From VFMC01 sp050248155 (GTDB lineage Bacteria; Actinomycetota; Acidimicrobiia; Acidimicrobiales; Ilumatobacteraceae), in contig JBFWSW010000021.1 of the NCBI GenBank assembly GCA_050248155.1, positions 1-64,000 of the forward strand: 64,000 bases of DNA, read 5' to 3'. Each line of letters starts with the position of its first letter. The first letter of the stretch is position 1. A model generated the notes under the pieces. The model saw only the letters and a program-made list of their open reading frames with translations. It searched no databases and was not told the origin of the DNA. Shown piece by piece: positions 1 to 7,261 of this stretch. A program made the position numbers and the translations under genes.

Positions 1-58
1 ACCTCAGCCTTGAACTCAGGGGTGAACTTCCGGCGCGACCGCCCGGAACCCTTACTCG

Positions 59-1066
59 TTGACATGGACACTCCAATCCGGGCTCATCGCCCTCACGGTA
101 GATGTCCGTCAAACGGGGGGAACCTCAAACGACGAAGCGACGATCCGCAAGGAACTGCTCGCCGCGCAGCCGGACAGCCTGACACTCCGGGCACATCTGG
201 CAGAGCACATGCCACGACAGAAGTGGGCTCGCCGCACGCGTACCGGTTACGAGTGGGGACTGAAGGCGGTCCCTGACGCGCTACTCGACACTCCCGTCAA
301 CGCAATCACACCGCTCGTCTACGAGCAGTCCATCTACAGCATCGCAAACGAGAACCAGAGGAAGAAGGCTGACACGCTCATATCAGCCGCGCTCAAGCGC
401 GCCGTCGTTCTCGGGCTCGCCGCGAACAACGCCGCGTCCATGGTCTCGGTACCGATGCCGCCGAATCCGGAAGTGGTGCCGCCGACCGAGGAACAGGTTC
501 GGGCGATCCTCGCGAAGGCGAACGACGATTGGCGTCCGTTCTTCCATGTGCTCGCGACCACCGGACTCCGCCGCTCTGAGGCAGCCGGTCTCCGATGGGC
601 GGACTACAACGGCAAAGCGCTTGACGTTCGCTTCCAGCTCGACCAAGGCAAGCTGACCGCGTTGAAGACGGCAGCCTCACGTCGGCGCGTCTCGCTCGAT
701 CCCGCCACAGTGGCAGTCATCGACGCTCTGCCGCGCGACGGTCAGCACATCTTCCCGCAGGCATCCAAGCCCGATTCAGCGAGCCAGTACTTCACGCGGA
801 CATGCCAACGCCTGGCGAAGGGGGAAGCGAACGCGAACGTTGAGCGCGCCGCCCAAGGACTCCCACCGCTGCCATCGCAAGATTGGGCACGGCTCGACTT
901 GCACGATCTCCGCCACTTTCACGCCTCCGTGCTGCTCTCGCGTGGAGTGAGCATCACAACCGTGAGCAAGAGACTCGGGCACGCGTCGGTGAGGATGACC
1001 TTGGATCGTTACAGCCACCTCATGCCGGGAGACGACGAGTCAGCGGCTCTGCTCGGCGCCCTCTGA
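59..1066 (+). CDS. int: Tyrosine recombinase (phage-type integrase)
   Basis: This 335-residue site-specific recombinase would integrate and excise the element occupying the left end of the window. Residues 40-95 form a core-binding domain and about 140-330 the catalytic domain. The full active-site set is visible: R171 in TTGLRRSE, K203, H282 and R285 in HDLRH, H308 in GHAS and the nucleophile Y318 in DRYSHL. The start is TTG at 59. An in-frame stop lies at 23, and the next in-frame ATG is at 209, which would cut into the core-binding domain. No clear ribosome binding site is seen, so the start is less certain than the family. It lies about 6.2 kb from the tmRNA-like attachment fragment at 7262, as expected for an integrase at the opposite end of a small element. 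Confidence 0.93.
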   Translation: MTWTLQSGLIALTVDVRQTGGTSNDEATIRKELLAAQPDSLTLRAHLAEHMPRQKWARRTRTGYEWGLKAVPDALLDTPVNAITPLVYEQSIYSIANENQRKKADTLISAALKRAVVLGLAANNAASMVSVPMPPNPEVVPPTEEQVRAILAKANDDWRPFFHVLATTGLRRSEAAGLRWADYNGKALDVRFQLDQGKLTALKTAASRRRVSLDPATVAVIDALPRDGQHIFPQASKPDSASQYFTRTCQRLAKGEANANVERAAQGLPPLPSQDWARLDLHDLRHFHASVLLSRGVSITTVSKRLGHASVRMTLDRYSHLMPGDDESAALLGAL

Positions 1067-1331
1067 CGTCTCTTGGAGCGTCCACACGTCGATTGCGACG
1101 CCGGACCAATGGTCAATGCCGTTCCAGATGGAGGCGGTTTCTCCGATCACGTCGTCTGACAACGGCAAGTCCATCTGCGCGGTCCGGCGACCGGACGTAC
1201 TGCGATGAAGAACGGCACCGCGGGACATCGAGCAACGATCCGGGAAGGTGAGGGACAGTTCTGTCCTTGTAGCCATGCCGCCATTCTCGCATCGTCGCGA
1301 GGGCGATTCTCAACCATGTACCTTCGTACAC
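1067..1331. other. Gap between integrase and small membrane protein
   Basis: No confident gene is present. A minus-strand frame from 1276 to 1040 (78 codons, ATG start, overlapping the integrase end by 27 bases) has a fairly protein-like C-terminal half, but no motif or ribosome binding site supports it. I leave it as a possibility only. Confidence 0.3.
1319..1324 (+). promoter_or_regulatory. Leaderless-type -10 hexamer (TACCTT)
   Basis: TACCTT is followed by seven bases and then the ATG at 1332. This arrangement recurs across the window and is the main reason for choosing the 1332 start over an upstream in-frame GTG at 1248. Confidence 0.4.
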
Positions 1332-1577
1332 ATGGACGTAGACGGCTGGGCTGGCGAACAAGTCGCCTGGATCGTCGGCGTCCTCATCTTGGTGCTAATC
1401 GTCTCTCTGATCGGTGGAGTGCTTGGAGGGATCGCGCGGGCGTTCAAATGGCTCGCACCCAACTACAGCAAGCGCATGACCGACAGGGGACCGAACAAGG
1501 CAGAGACCACCGTCATGATCGGGCTGGTGATCGGCGTCTCCGTTGCGGTCCTGGGGGTTCTGAGCGCTCTCTGGTGA
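1332..1577 (+). CDS. Small two-helix membrane protein, unknown function
   Basis: This 81-residue protein has two hydrophobic segments, about residues 9-38 (VAWIVGVLILVLIV and on) and 56-80 (MIGLVIGVSVAVLGVL). They are joined by a short basic loop, so it is probably a helical hairpin in the inner membrane. The in-frame GTG at 1248 would add 28 residues with no recognisable features. The -10-like hexamer directly before the ATG favours the shorter form. I do not recognise the family. It lies inside the putative integrative element, between the integrase and the HNH-like gene. Small membrane proteins in such elements can be toxins or superinfection-exclusion factors, but nothing here shows that. 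Confidence 0.55.
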   Translation: MDVDGWAGEQVAWIVGVLILVLIVSLIGGVLGGIARAFKWLAPNYSKRMTDRGPNKAETTVMIGLVIGVSVAVLGVLSALW

Positions 1578-1594
1578 GCTGGTCACAATTGTCG

Positions 1595-1607
1595 GCACGG
1601 ACCGTGC
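1595..1607. repeat. 13-bp perfect palindrome
   Basis: GCACGG-A-CCGTGC lies 18 bases after the stop of the small membrane protein and 117 bases before the HNH-like gene. It could be an operator for the following gene or part of a terminator; no T-tract follows. Confidence 0.4.
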
Positions 1608-1628
1608 GAACGCGGAAGCCTCCGTCCT

Positions 1629-1676
1629 CTAGTGGAACTTCCAGGGTCACGCCCTAGACGGGTTCAGAACCACTAG
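1629..1676. other. Structured, tRNA-like inverted-repeat block
   Basis: CTAGTGG (1629-1635) pairs with CCACTAG (1670-1676). Between them are two further hairpins, AGGG/CCCT (1643-1646 with 1652-1655) and GGTT/AACC (1661-1664 with 1668-1671); the last shares two bases with the outer stem. The CTAGTGG string and the arm order recall the D-arm of a tRNA-Glu, but no acceptor stem or correct T-arm is present. It is at best a relic or an unrelated structured RNA or DNA site. Confidence 0.35.
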
Positions 1677-1723
1677 CGCCGAGCTATTGGTGGGCACTTT
1701 CTACGCCCTGGCAAGCTAATGAC

Positions 1724-2929
1724 ATGGGCATACGCGATGCGTCCTGGAAACCGTTACCCCGACCCTCGGCGTCGCCGCCGACGGTCAACTCTCGGTTCCT
1801 GCTTTCGCTCCTCCTCACGGCTGTAGAGGACACTCCCGTGTTCATCGAGCGCAGACGTCCGCAGATCAGGCTGAACCGAGTGAGTGGGTCGGGCGTCTCG
1901 CGGTCGATTGCACGTCTCGTCGGAGACAAGTGGCTTGAGATAGCGAAACACGCCGGTGCCGAGTCAGCGCATGAGTATGTGCTGGGTGAGCGCTTCAGGC
2001 GAGACGGGGCGCTGACAGCCGCGTGGACGGAGCTCTCTCGACGAATTCATGGGAAACGCGGACTCATGGAGTCGCTCGGAGATGTGCCACTCGTCGCGCA
2101 CAAGAAACCCAACCAGCTTGCGGCGATTGGCGAGTCGCGAGCATTAGTGCTCGCGGCACTCGTCACTGCGCGCAATATTCCCACGGCTTCAGAGTTGATC
2201 AATTTCCTCTCACCACTGATGTCGGAGTCGACAGTCCAGAACTCGGTCAGGTCGCTGACAGCCCTCCAACTTGTGGAGGTAGGAACCCTCCAACCTGCAA
2301 ACGATTGGCGGGAGGTGCTTCAGACACATTTGAGTACGAGCGGCGCTATCGAGCAGCGTGATCGCGTAGTCAGGCAGGTAGCAGTCGAGCAGGCAGAATG
2401 GTGTCGGACATTGTCTCGACGAGAGCAGTTCGCCGAGATCGTGGCGCGACGCGGTTCAGCGAGATGCGTCTTCTGCGGTCGACAAGCGAGCGAGGTCGAG
2501 CACTACCCGCCGCAGTCGTGGATGAAGTTCCGCCCAGAAGTGAGCGACCATCCCGAATTCACCTGGGTGGCATGCACTCGCTGCAACCGCCTATGGGGAG
2601 CGTGGGTGAGGGACATCGCACCACCGAGCGCGCAAGACCGGCGCCTGTGGCTGACGACGGATGCCAGAATGCGCGAGCGCATCGCCGAAGTTCGCCTGTC
2701 GTTCTCGCACCGGAAATACCTCAATGCGAGGAGCAAGAAGGATATGGAGAGCGTCGTGGGGTACACGCTCCTGGCGTTCGCAACCTGGCTTGCGGTGATC
2801 GAGGACCGAGCGGCGGCAAAGACGAACTTCGAAACCTACAAGGCAGAGAAGGCAGCGAAGGGGCGCTCGCCAGCCGAGCGGGCGCGCGCGGAACGCCGCG
2901 CAGAACGCCGCGCCTCTACAAATATCTGA
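1724..2929 (+). CDS. Winged-helix and HNH-like zinc-site protein
   Basis: This 401-residue protein does not belong to a family I can name. Residues about 135-190 look like a winged helix-turn-helix (ALVTARNIPTASELINFL then SESTVQNSVRSLTALQLVEV). Residues 248-292 hold an HNH-endonuclease-like zinc site: C248-x2-C251, then H260 in VEHYPPQSW, then C284-x2-C287-N288. The order CxxC, (D/E)H, CxxCN is that of small HNH nucleases, with E259-H260 where the first catalytic His motif normally sits. A helical segment follows (about 340-360) and an Arg/Ala/Glu-rich, probably charged helical C-terminus. It could be a DNA-reading nuclease or a regulator with a structural zinc. It is convergent with the OLD nuclease gene, with a shared hairpin between the stops. 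Confidence 0.6.
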   Translation: MGIRDASWKPLPRPSASPPTVNSRFLLSLLLTAVEDTPVFIERRRPQIRLNRVSGSGVSRSIARLVGDKWLEIAKHAGAESAHEYVLGERFRRDGALTAAWTELSRRIHGKRGLMESLGDVPLVAHKKPNQLAAIGESRALVLAALVTARNIPTASELINFLSPLMSESTVQNSVRSLTALQLVEVGTLQPANDWREVLQTHLSTSGAIEQRDRVVRQVAVEQAEWCRTLSRREQFAEIVARRGSARCVFCGRQASEVEHYPPQSWMKFRPEVSDHPEFTWVACTRCNRLWGAWVRDIAPPSAQDRRLWLTTDARMRERIAEVRLSFSHRKYLNARSKKDMESVVGYTLLAFATWLAVIEDRAAAKTNFETYKAEKAAKGRSPAERARAERRAERRASTNI

Positions 2930-3024
2930 TCTGACCTTGGGCGCTTCGGAACGCTATTAACACTTACGAACAGACAGCTATACGCGAAATCTGAGCTAAA
3001 GGCTGCCCCACCGCAGGGCATGGC

Positions 3025-3045
3025 TCACCGATCGGACATCGGTGA
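3025..3045. terminator. Hairpin between convergent genes
   Basis: TCACCGAT (3025-3032) and ATCGGTGA (3038-3045) form a perfect 8-bp stem with the loop CGGAC. It lies between the convergent stops at 2929 and 3069 and can serve both strands. No long T-tract is seen. Confidence 0.55.
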
Positions 3046-3068
3046 ACTTCTCCGCTTCTATGCGTCAC

Positions 3069-5069
3069 CTATTTGAGCACCTTGTTGATGGTTGCAATCA
3101 AGGATTCAGCCTGCTCCAGTTCGGTGACATCCAGATCATCTGCGGAGTGGTCCCGACCCCAACGCAGGAAAGCTTTGGCAAGCCGATACTTGCTGAAGCC
3201 AGGGATCGCTTCGGTGAGGACGTCAGCGATTCGGCGCGTACTCTGCGTTGCAGCAAGTTCAGTCCCGTCGACTGACCAGATTTCGTTGGCAATTCCGAGC
3301 AGAGTGTGACGAAGCAAATCTTCGATCTCGGGTTCGGTGACACCGCCGGAATAGTGGTCCTTCGTACGGAGAATTCGCTTATTTCCGAGCGTGTGCACCA
3401 ATGTGTCCTGGTTCGCCGCCGCCTCGCCTGCGGCGTCCGAATCCAAAAGGGCGGCGACCTTAAGGTGGTGCGCGTGGAGAATGGTCGCGAAGTAGGTGAC
3501 CTTGCCCGCCGAACTCGCAGGGACGAGGGCTATTCGCGGGTCAATCGACTGCTTACCGGACCCAGCCAATAGCTCAGACAGCCCTTCGATGTACCAGTAG
3601 TCAGTAAGACCCTCCAGAATCAGATTCCGCTCCTGCGCAAAGAGACTCTGTGCTAGATCGTAGCCCAAAGCTTCCTGAAGAGGTAGCAGTGCGCCCGGAT
3701 CACCAGCTGTGACGGTCTCATGAACCTTGGTGCCTACGGTGCGATCGGTCATCTCGACGACGCGAACCAGGTCCAGCTCGTCTGGACCGACGAGGAAGGG
3801 TGAGTGCGTAGTATAGATCGTTTGGTTTGCCTCGGCTAGCCGGGACAATGTGGTGCGGAACTCTCGCTGCTTTAGACCGTGGAGGCTCATACCGGGCTCA
3901 TCCAGAAGCAAGACAGCGTTGGCGTGATCGCCGGTAGCCTCTGCGAAGAAGACGACGAAAAAAGACACCAGCCACTGGAAGCCTTCCGAACGTTGATCTA
4001 GCTCGACCTCGACCCCTAAATCATCCTCGACCACAACCTTCAGGTATTGTCCGTCCGCCTGAACCCGGAGGCGACTAGCCTCGTCCTTCGTCATGTCGGG
4101 GTTCCACACTCGCTTAATTTCCTCAGTCAGTCGAACACTTGCGGCGTTCAGTTGATAGGAGCGAGTATCCAATTGGTCTTGGTACGTTTGAACAGCAACT
4201 GTGTTGTCTGGCGCAGGATTTCCAGCATCGCCCAAGTCTGCAAGCTGTCGGGCGGAGAATCCCAGCAATCGCAATAGACATAAGTTGCCGTAGTCGTATA
4301 GTTCATCGTCCAGGATGTTGGAATCCAGCCGATCTGCGAGGTGACGCAGGTGTATTCTCGGTCGTACGCGGAAGTAGTTGTCGAAGAGCACAAACAGCGG
4401 CAATCGTCCCTGTAGAGTATTGAGTGCGGCAGATATTCCAAGACTTGCTTGAAAGCTTGCCTTAAGGCGATCATAGCGCTGGTCCTCAGCGTCGTTAGAC
4501 TCGTCGAGATTTGAGAGGTTCTTGTCGAGCCACTGTTCGAGTTCTTTCGCGACTTTGTCGGGCAAGGATGACTTCGGGCTCAGCCCGCCAACAATCTCTG
4601 AAAGATTGGCTGCAGCGGGCGACGACTCGCTAGCTCTGTCGAAGTGCAGAGCGAGGCGAGCCAGATCCTTCTCGACCTCATTGTACAATGTTCGCTCCAC
4701 CCCATTTTCGAATCGATGCCACGCTGAGTTGTCAAGGTTTCGACCGAAGATGTAGGTCGCGCCAGCATATTCCTGTCCGACTTCGTCAAGATCTTGCGCT
4801 TCGAGATCGAAGTGTGCCTCGACGACTGTCACGCGTGCAGGATCGACGCGCCCGGTGCTGATGTCGTTGTAGTCCGAACGAGGATAGTCGCGCAGGGGGT
4901 GGAAGCCCGGAATCCCCTTTGGTGCACGAATCTGTTGTAGCGCGCGCAGGAGAGCGGACTTTCCCGCCTCGTTTGGTCCAACGAGAATCGTCTTGCCGTG
5001 CTCAACCTCAAACCAGCCAGAGTCGCGAACGCTGCGATAGTTCGTTACTCGCGCCCTCGATAGTCGCAT
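3069..5069 (-). CDS. OLD-family ATP-dependent nuclease (ATPase + TOPRIM)
   Basis: This 666-residue protein has the two-part architecture of overcoming-lysogenization-defect nucleases. The N-terminal ABC-type ATPase has Walker A GPNEAGKS (residues 31-38), a signature-like RSEGFQW (361-367), Walker B LLLDEP (387-392) and the switch histidine H422 in YTTHSPF. The C-terminal TOPRIM nuclease has E486 in LILEGLTD, the D543-S-D545 motif in LLDSD and a following acidic EIED (581-584). OLD proteins nick or cleave DNA; several act against phage, for example P2 Old and Gabija GajA. No GajB-type helicase or reverse transcriptase adjoins, so a stand-alone class 1 OLD fits best. The start has a good upstream GGAGGGG. 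The gene is visibly richer in A/T than the host genes, consistent with recent acquisition. Confidence 0.9.
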   Translation of the reverse strand: MRLSRARVTNYRSVRDSGWFEVEHGKTILVGPNEAGKSALLRALQQIRAPKGIPGFHPLRDYPRSDYNDISTGRVDPARVTVVEAHFDLEAQDLDEVGQEYAGATYIFGRNLDNSAWHRFENGVERTLYNEVEKDLARLALHFDRASESSPAAANLSEIVGGLSPKSSLPDKVAKELEQWLDKNLSNLDESNDAEDQRYDRLKASFQASLGISAALNTLQGRLPLFVLFDNYFRVRPRIHLRHLADRLDSNILDDELYDYGNLCLLRLLGFSARQLADLGDAGNPAPDNTVAVQTYQDQLDTRSYQLNAASVRLTEEIKRVWNPDMTKDEASRLRVQADGQYLKVVVEDDLGVEVELDQRSEGFQWLVSFFVVFFAEATGDHANAVLLLDEPGMSLHGLKQREFRTTLSRLAEANQTIYTTHSPFLVGPDELDLVRVVEMTDRTVGTKVHETVTAGDPGALLPLQEALGYDLAQSLFAQERNLILEGLTDYWYIEGLSELLAGSGKQSIDPRIALVPASSAGKVTYFATILHAHHLKVAALLDSDAAGEAAANQDTLVHTLGNKRILRTKDHYSGGVTEPEIEDLLRHTLLGIANEIWSVDGTELAATQSTRRIADVLTEAIPGFSKYRLAKAFLRWGRDHSADDLDVTELEQAESLIATINKVLK

Positions 5070-5275
5070 GCGGTTTGCCCCTCCGTCATAGCCACGCCCG
5101 GCTCGTCAGCTGCAAAGGAGAAGTGTACGCTCCGAGCCGCTGCCCCGAGAACGCCCCTCGTCTTCCGTTGGTTACGTCTCCGGCATCGCCGGGTGTCCCG
5201 CTCCAGTGCAGCTGCTGGAGGAGGATCGCGACCTTGGTAGTCACCTCCCATCACAATTATCGATAGGTCGCATTG

Positions 5276-5305
5276 GGACAGACTGTCCGGTTTGGGTCCG
5301 CAAAC
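5276..5305. promoter_or_regulatory. Paired inverted repeats upstream of serine recombinase
   Basis: GGACAG-A-CTGTCC (5276-5288) is a perfect 13-bp palindrome. It is followed at once by GTTTG (5290-5294) and CAAAC (5301-5305). Both lie in the -35 region relative to the TACGAT hexamer at 5308 and just upstream of the recombinase start. They are candidates for an autoregulatory operator or a recombination site bound by the recombinase. Confidence 0.45.
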
Positions 5306-5307
5306 GG

Positions 5308-5313
5308 TACGAT
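5308..5313 (+). promoter_or_regulatory. Leaderless-type -10 hexamer (TACGAT)
   Basis: TACGAT sits six bases before the GTG at 5320 and supports that start for the serine recombinase over an in-frame start at 5206. Confidence 0.4.
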
Positions 5314-5319
5314 GTGGGG

Positions 5320-5976
5320 GTGGCGAAGCGGTATGTAGGCGCGAAACGGCGTTCTCCAGGATCGGACGCGCACTCTCGTCGAGTCGGCTACGCGCGGGTA
5401 TCCACTCTGATGCAGGGGGCGGACGGCGCTGGCATTGCTGCGCAGCGCGCCCTACTGCACGCTGCAGGCTGTGACCCGACCGAGATTCATGTCGAGGTTG
5501 GCTCAGGAAGACGTGCCGACAACCGCCCAGTCCTCAATGAAGTGCTGGACGACCTCTGCGCGAATGGCGGGTCTCTGGTTGTCGCCAAGCTCGATCGGCT
5601 CGCGCGGTCGAGCGTCGACGCAGGTCGGATCGCCGACCGTCTTACGCAGTGCGGCGTCGAGCTGGTCGTACTTGACATCGGTCTCGACACAAGCACGGCG
5701 GTGGGGCGTGCGATGTTCAGCATGATCGCGACGATGGCGCAGCTAGAGAGTGATCTCATCTCCGAACGAACCTCGGCGGCGCGTGGTGCGATCCGGAGCG
5801 GCTTGGCATCGGGTCGCCTGGGCGGGCGAGCCATTCTGTTCGATCGAGCGGAAGCATTGCGCTTGGTGGACTCGGGGCTGTCGTACCGGGCGGTTGCCGA
5901 AGCCGTGGGCACAACGAAGAGTTCAGTCGCAGACGTTGTTAAGCGCCGTCGACTTTCTCAGATGGACGAGACGTGA
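5320..5976 (+). CDS. Serine recombinase (resolvase/invertase family)
   Basis: This 218-residue small serine recombinase resembles Tn3 resolvase and DNA invertases. The catalytic serine is S28 in VGYARVST. The other expected motifs follow: KLDRLARSSVD, a motif near MFSMIATMAQLESDLISERT, and then a C-terminal HTH_7-type domain (GLSYRAVAEAVGTTKSSVADVV). The frame is open back to 5206, but that extension is featureless and overlaps the palindromes at 5276-5305, so I place the start at GTG 5320. It is divergent from the OLD gene. In an element that already has a tyrosine integrase, it may resolve multimers, invert a segment or be a second mobility module. The next ORF starts in its stop codon (GTGA). 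Confidence 0.88.
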   Translation: MAKRYVGAKRRSPGSDAHSRRVGYARVSTLMQGADGAGIAAQRALLHAAGCDPTEIHVEVGSGRRADNRPVLNEVLDDLCANGGSLVVAKLDRLARSSVDAGRIADRLTQCGVELVVLDIGLDTSTAVGRAMFSMIATMAQLESDLISERTSAARGAIRSGLASGRLGGRAILFDRAEALRLVDSGLSYRAVAEAVGTTKSSVADVVKRRRLSQMDET

Positions 5977-6335
5977 AGCGATCGCAGGTTGCGAGGCGAG
6001 GACGTCGAAGCCAACTCGGCGGCGAGTTCGGCGCCATCGGTAGTTTCACGTCAACGTCCCCCGAACTGATCATGTTCGTGGACGAGGCGGCGGTGTGCAT
6101 CACCGCCCTCGATCTCGAAACAGCGCAGTATTGGGCAACCTACGTCAGCAGTAGTCCGACCTGGAGGATTCACGCCTCCTCTGACACCCCAGTTAGCAGC
6201 CTCTTTCGTGGCGCCTATACCTCGGTAGAGGCTCACCGCGTGACGCGATCGACGTTGCACAGGTACGAGGAGATGATCGCTGATATGAGCGCGAAGGGGA
6301 GGACGTACTCTGAGGTCACACAGCGTTTCTCGTGA
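5973..6335 (+). CDS. Hypothetical protein coupled to serine recombinase
   Basis: This is a 120-codon ORF of unknown function. Its GTG start overlaps the recombinase stop by four bases (GTGA), suggesting translational coupling. An internal ATG at 6072 (MFVDEAAVCITALDLETAQY) begins the more protein-like part, so the true product may be 87 residues. No catalytic motif is visible. The region from 6072 on alternates hydrophobic and aromatic residues and ends in a charged helix (YEEMIADMSAKG). If real it belongs to the same mobile module as the recombinase. Confidence 0.4.
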   Translation: MKRSQVARRGRRSQLGGEFGAIGSFTSTSPELIMFVDEAAVCITALDLETAQYWATYVSSSPTWRIHASSDTPVSSLFRGAYTSVEAHRVTRSTLHRYEEMIADMSAKGRTYSEVTQRFS

Positions 6336-6471
6336 TGGTCCGATCTGCGCGTGCGATGTGCCTGAAGGAGGTCTCCGGGGCTGCGCTGCGGGTCCACGCA
6401 GAATCACGGATGCATGTGCGCGGGAGATTTTTCACTGACGAAACGAGTTCCTCTGAATTTATCGAAGTCAA

Positions 6472-6996
6472 CTAGTGCCGTGTCAGCCAACGTTGGCCTT
6501 GTCGCGGTCGCCGCAGGTCCGGCAATAGGGTGCCGTTCGCGGCGGCGCTCGTACGCAACTCTGCGTCGGAGAAGTTATGCGCAAGGAAGGAGAAGGTGAA
6601 GTGAGACACGAACCGACCAGCGGTTACGAGGATCCGAGCCTCAACTATCGCGTGACCTGGCGATCTGTGGACGAGGGCGGGACAACGCACGAGCAGGTCT
6701 TCACCAGCAGAGATCAGGGGTGGGACTTCTACGAGCAAAAGCAAAGGTCAGCGGGTGCCTATGCCGTGACGTGGGAGCACATCCCGGCATAGGTCTGGCG
6801 ACTCAGCCGGTGCGGGTGTCAACGTCGCGGCGACGTTCGCCGCTCGGGCACGCGTCGCCGCTTGAGGACAGGAGCGACGGCGTAGGTGCCGATCGCGCAC
6901 AGGTCGATGGTCACCGATCGCACGGCATGTTCGAGCAGGGCATGTCCCTGAAGTGCCGGTAGGTGACCGGGCGAACGTTGTCTGACACGGCACTAG
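6472..6996. mobile_element. MITE-like unit with 27-bp terminal inverted repeats
   Basis: The left end (6472-6498) begins CTAGTGCCGTGTCAG and the right end, read on the opposite strand from 6996 to 6970, begins with the same 15 bases. Over 27 bases the two ends match at 25. Both ends have TA immediately outside the GTGCCGTG tip (6473-6474 and 6994-6995), inside a CTAG context. This is what IS630/Tc1-type elements leave, since they duplicate a TA target. No transposase is present, so the 520-bp interior would be a non-autonomous element. It contains the small ORF at 6601. Confidence 0.6.
6601..6792 (+). CDS. Small hypothetical protein inside MITE-like unit
   Basis: This is a 63-residue ORF (HEPTSGYEDPSLNYRVTW near the start, ending AVTWEHIPA). 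The GTG at 6601 is chosen because a strong AAGGAG ribosome binding site (6587-6592) lies eight bases upstream. An in-frame ATG at 6577 would place that site inside the coding region. The protein is acidic-aromatic and soluble, probably a small beta-rich fold, and I do not recognise a family. It lies wholly between the terminal inverted repeats at 6472 and 6996, so it would be a passenger gene of that unit. Confidence 0.5.
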   Translation: MRHEPTSGYEDPSLNYRVTWRSVDEGGTTHEQVFTSRDQGWDFYEQKQRSAGAYAVTWEHIPA

Positions 6997-7118
6997 CCAC
7001 AGTCGAACGCCGCCAGTACACCGGTCGTTGCCTTCACGCTCACGACTACCACGCCGTGGACGCGGGCAGCAGGCGACGATATCGATTGGTGGCTTCTGAC
7101 GCCAGCGACCGCGTCCTA

Positions 7119-7139
7119 ATCAGGGACAGATCAGGGACA
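7119..7139. repeat. Tandem direct repeat near attachment site
   Basis: ATCAGGGACA occurs at 7119-7128 and again at 7130-7139, separated by one base. At about 120-140 bases from the tmRNA-like core these could be arm-type binding sites for the integrase or an excisionase. Confidence 0.4.
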
Positions 7140-7170
7140 AAAGCTCTGAGCGCTGACCTGCTCAAGCAGT

Positions 7171-7187
7171 TTCGCACTTTGCGAAAA
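7171..7187. repeat. 7-bp inverted repeat TTTCGCA/TGCGAAA
   Basis: TTTCGCA (7171-7177) and TGCGAAA (7181-7187) are perfect inverted arms around CTT, 75 bases before the attachment core. This may be a protein-binding site of the recombination machinery or the end of a small transcript. Confidence 0.4.
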
Positions 7188-7261
7188 CACCTTTGCACCA
7201 GGGACGATGTGCCTGCTCAGAGAATCGGGCATTCTCGTTAAATCCACGGTTGCAGACATGG

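Larger units (their letters stand above)
6793..7261. other. Non-coding end of the element
   Basis: I see no convincing gene. A plus-strand frame at 6963-7241 begins inside the right terminal repeat and has an arginine-rich composition typical of spurious frames. The stretch does hold the right terminal repeat of the MITE-like unit, a tandem 10-base repeat at 7119-7139 and a hairpin at 7171-7187. All are within 150 bases of the tmRNA-like fragment. Confidence 0.45.

Noticed and set aside
883..1251. A 122-codon ORF overlapping the integrase end
   Set aside because: It is a shadow frame of the integrase continued into an Arg-rich gap; no support for expression.
1040..1276. A 78-codon minus-strand ORF after the integrase
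   Set aside because: The C-terminal half is somewhat protein-like but no motif, ribosome binding site or conservation is visible, so it is not listed as a gene.
1629..1676. A functional tRNA-Glu
   Set aside because: The D-arm-like string is present but acceptor stem, T-arm and overall length do not fit a tRNA.
3069..5069. Gabija (GajA/GajB) or a retron system
   Set aside because: The OLD protein alone fits GajA loosely, but no UvrD-type GajB or reverse transcriptase is nearby; the helicase at 54147 is 49 kb away and host-like.
6963..7241. A 92-codon ORF beside the attachment site
   Set aside because: It starts inside the MITE-like repeat, lacks a ribosome binding site and has a spurious composition.
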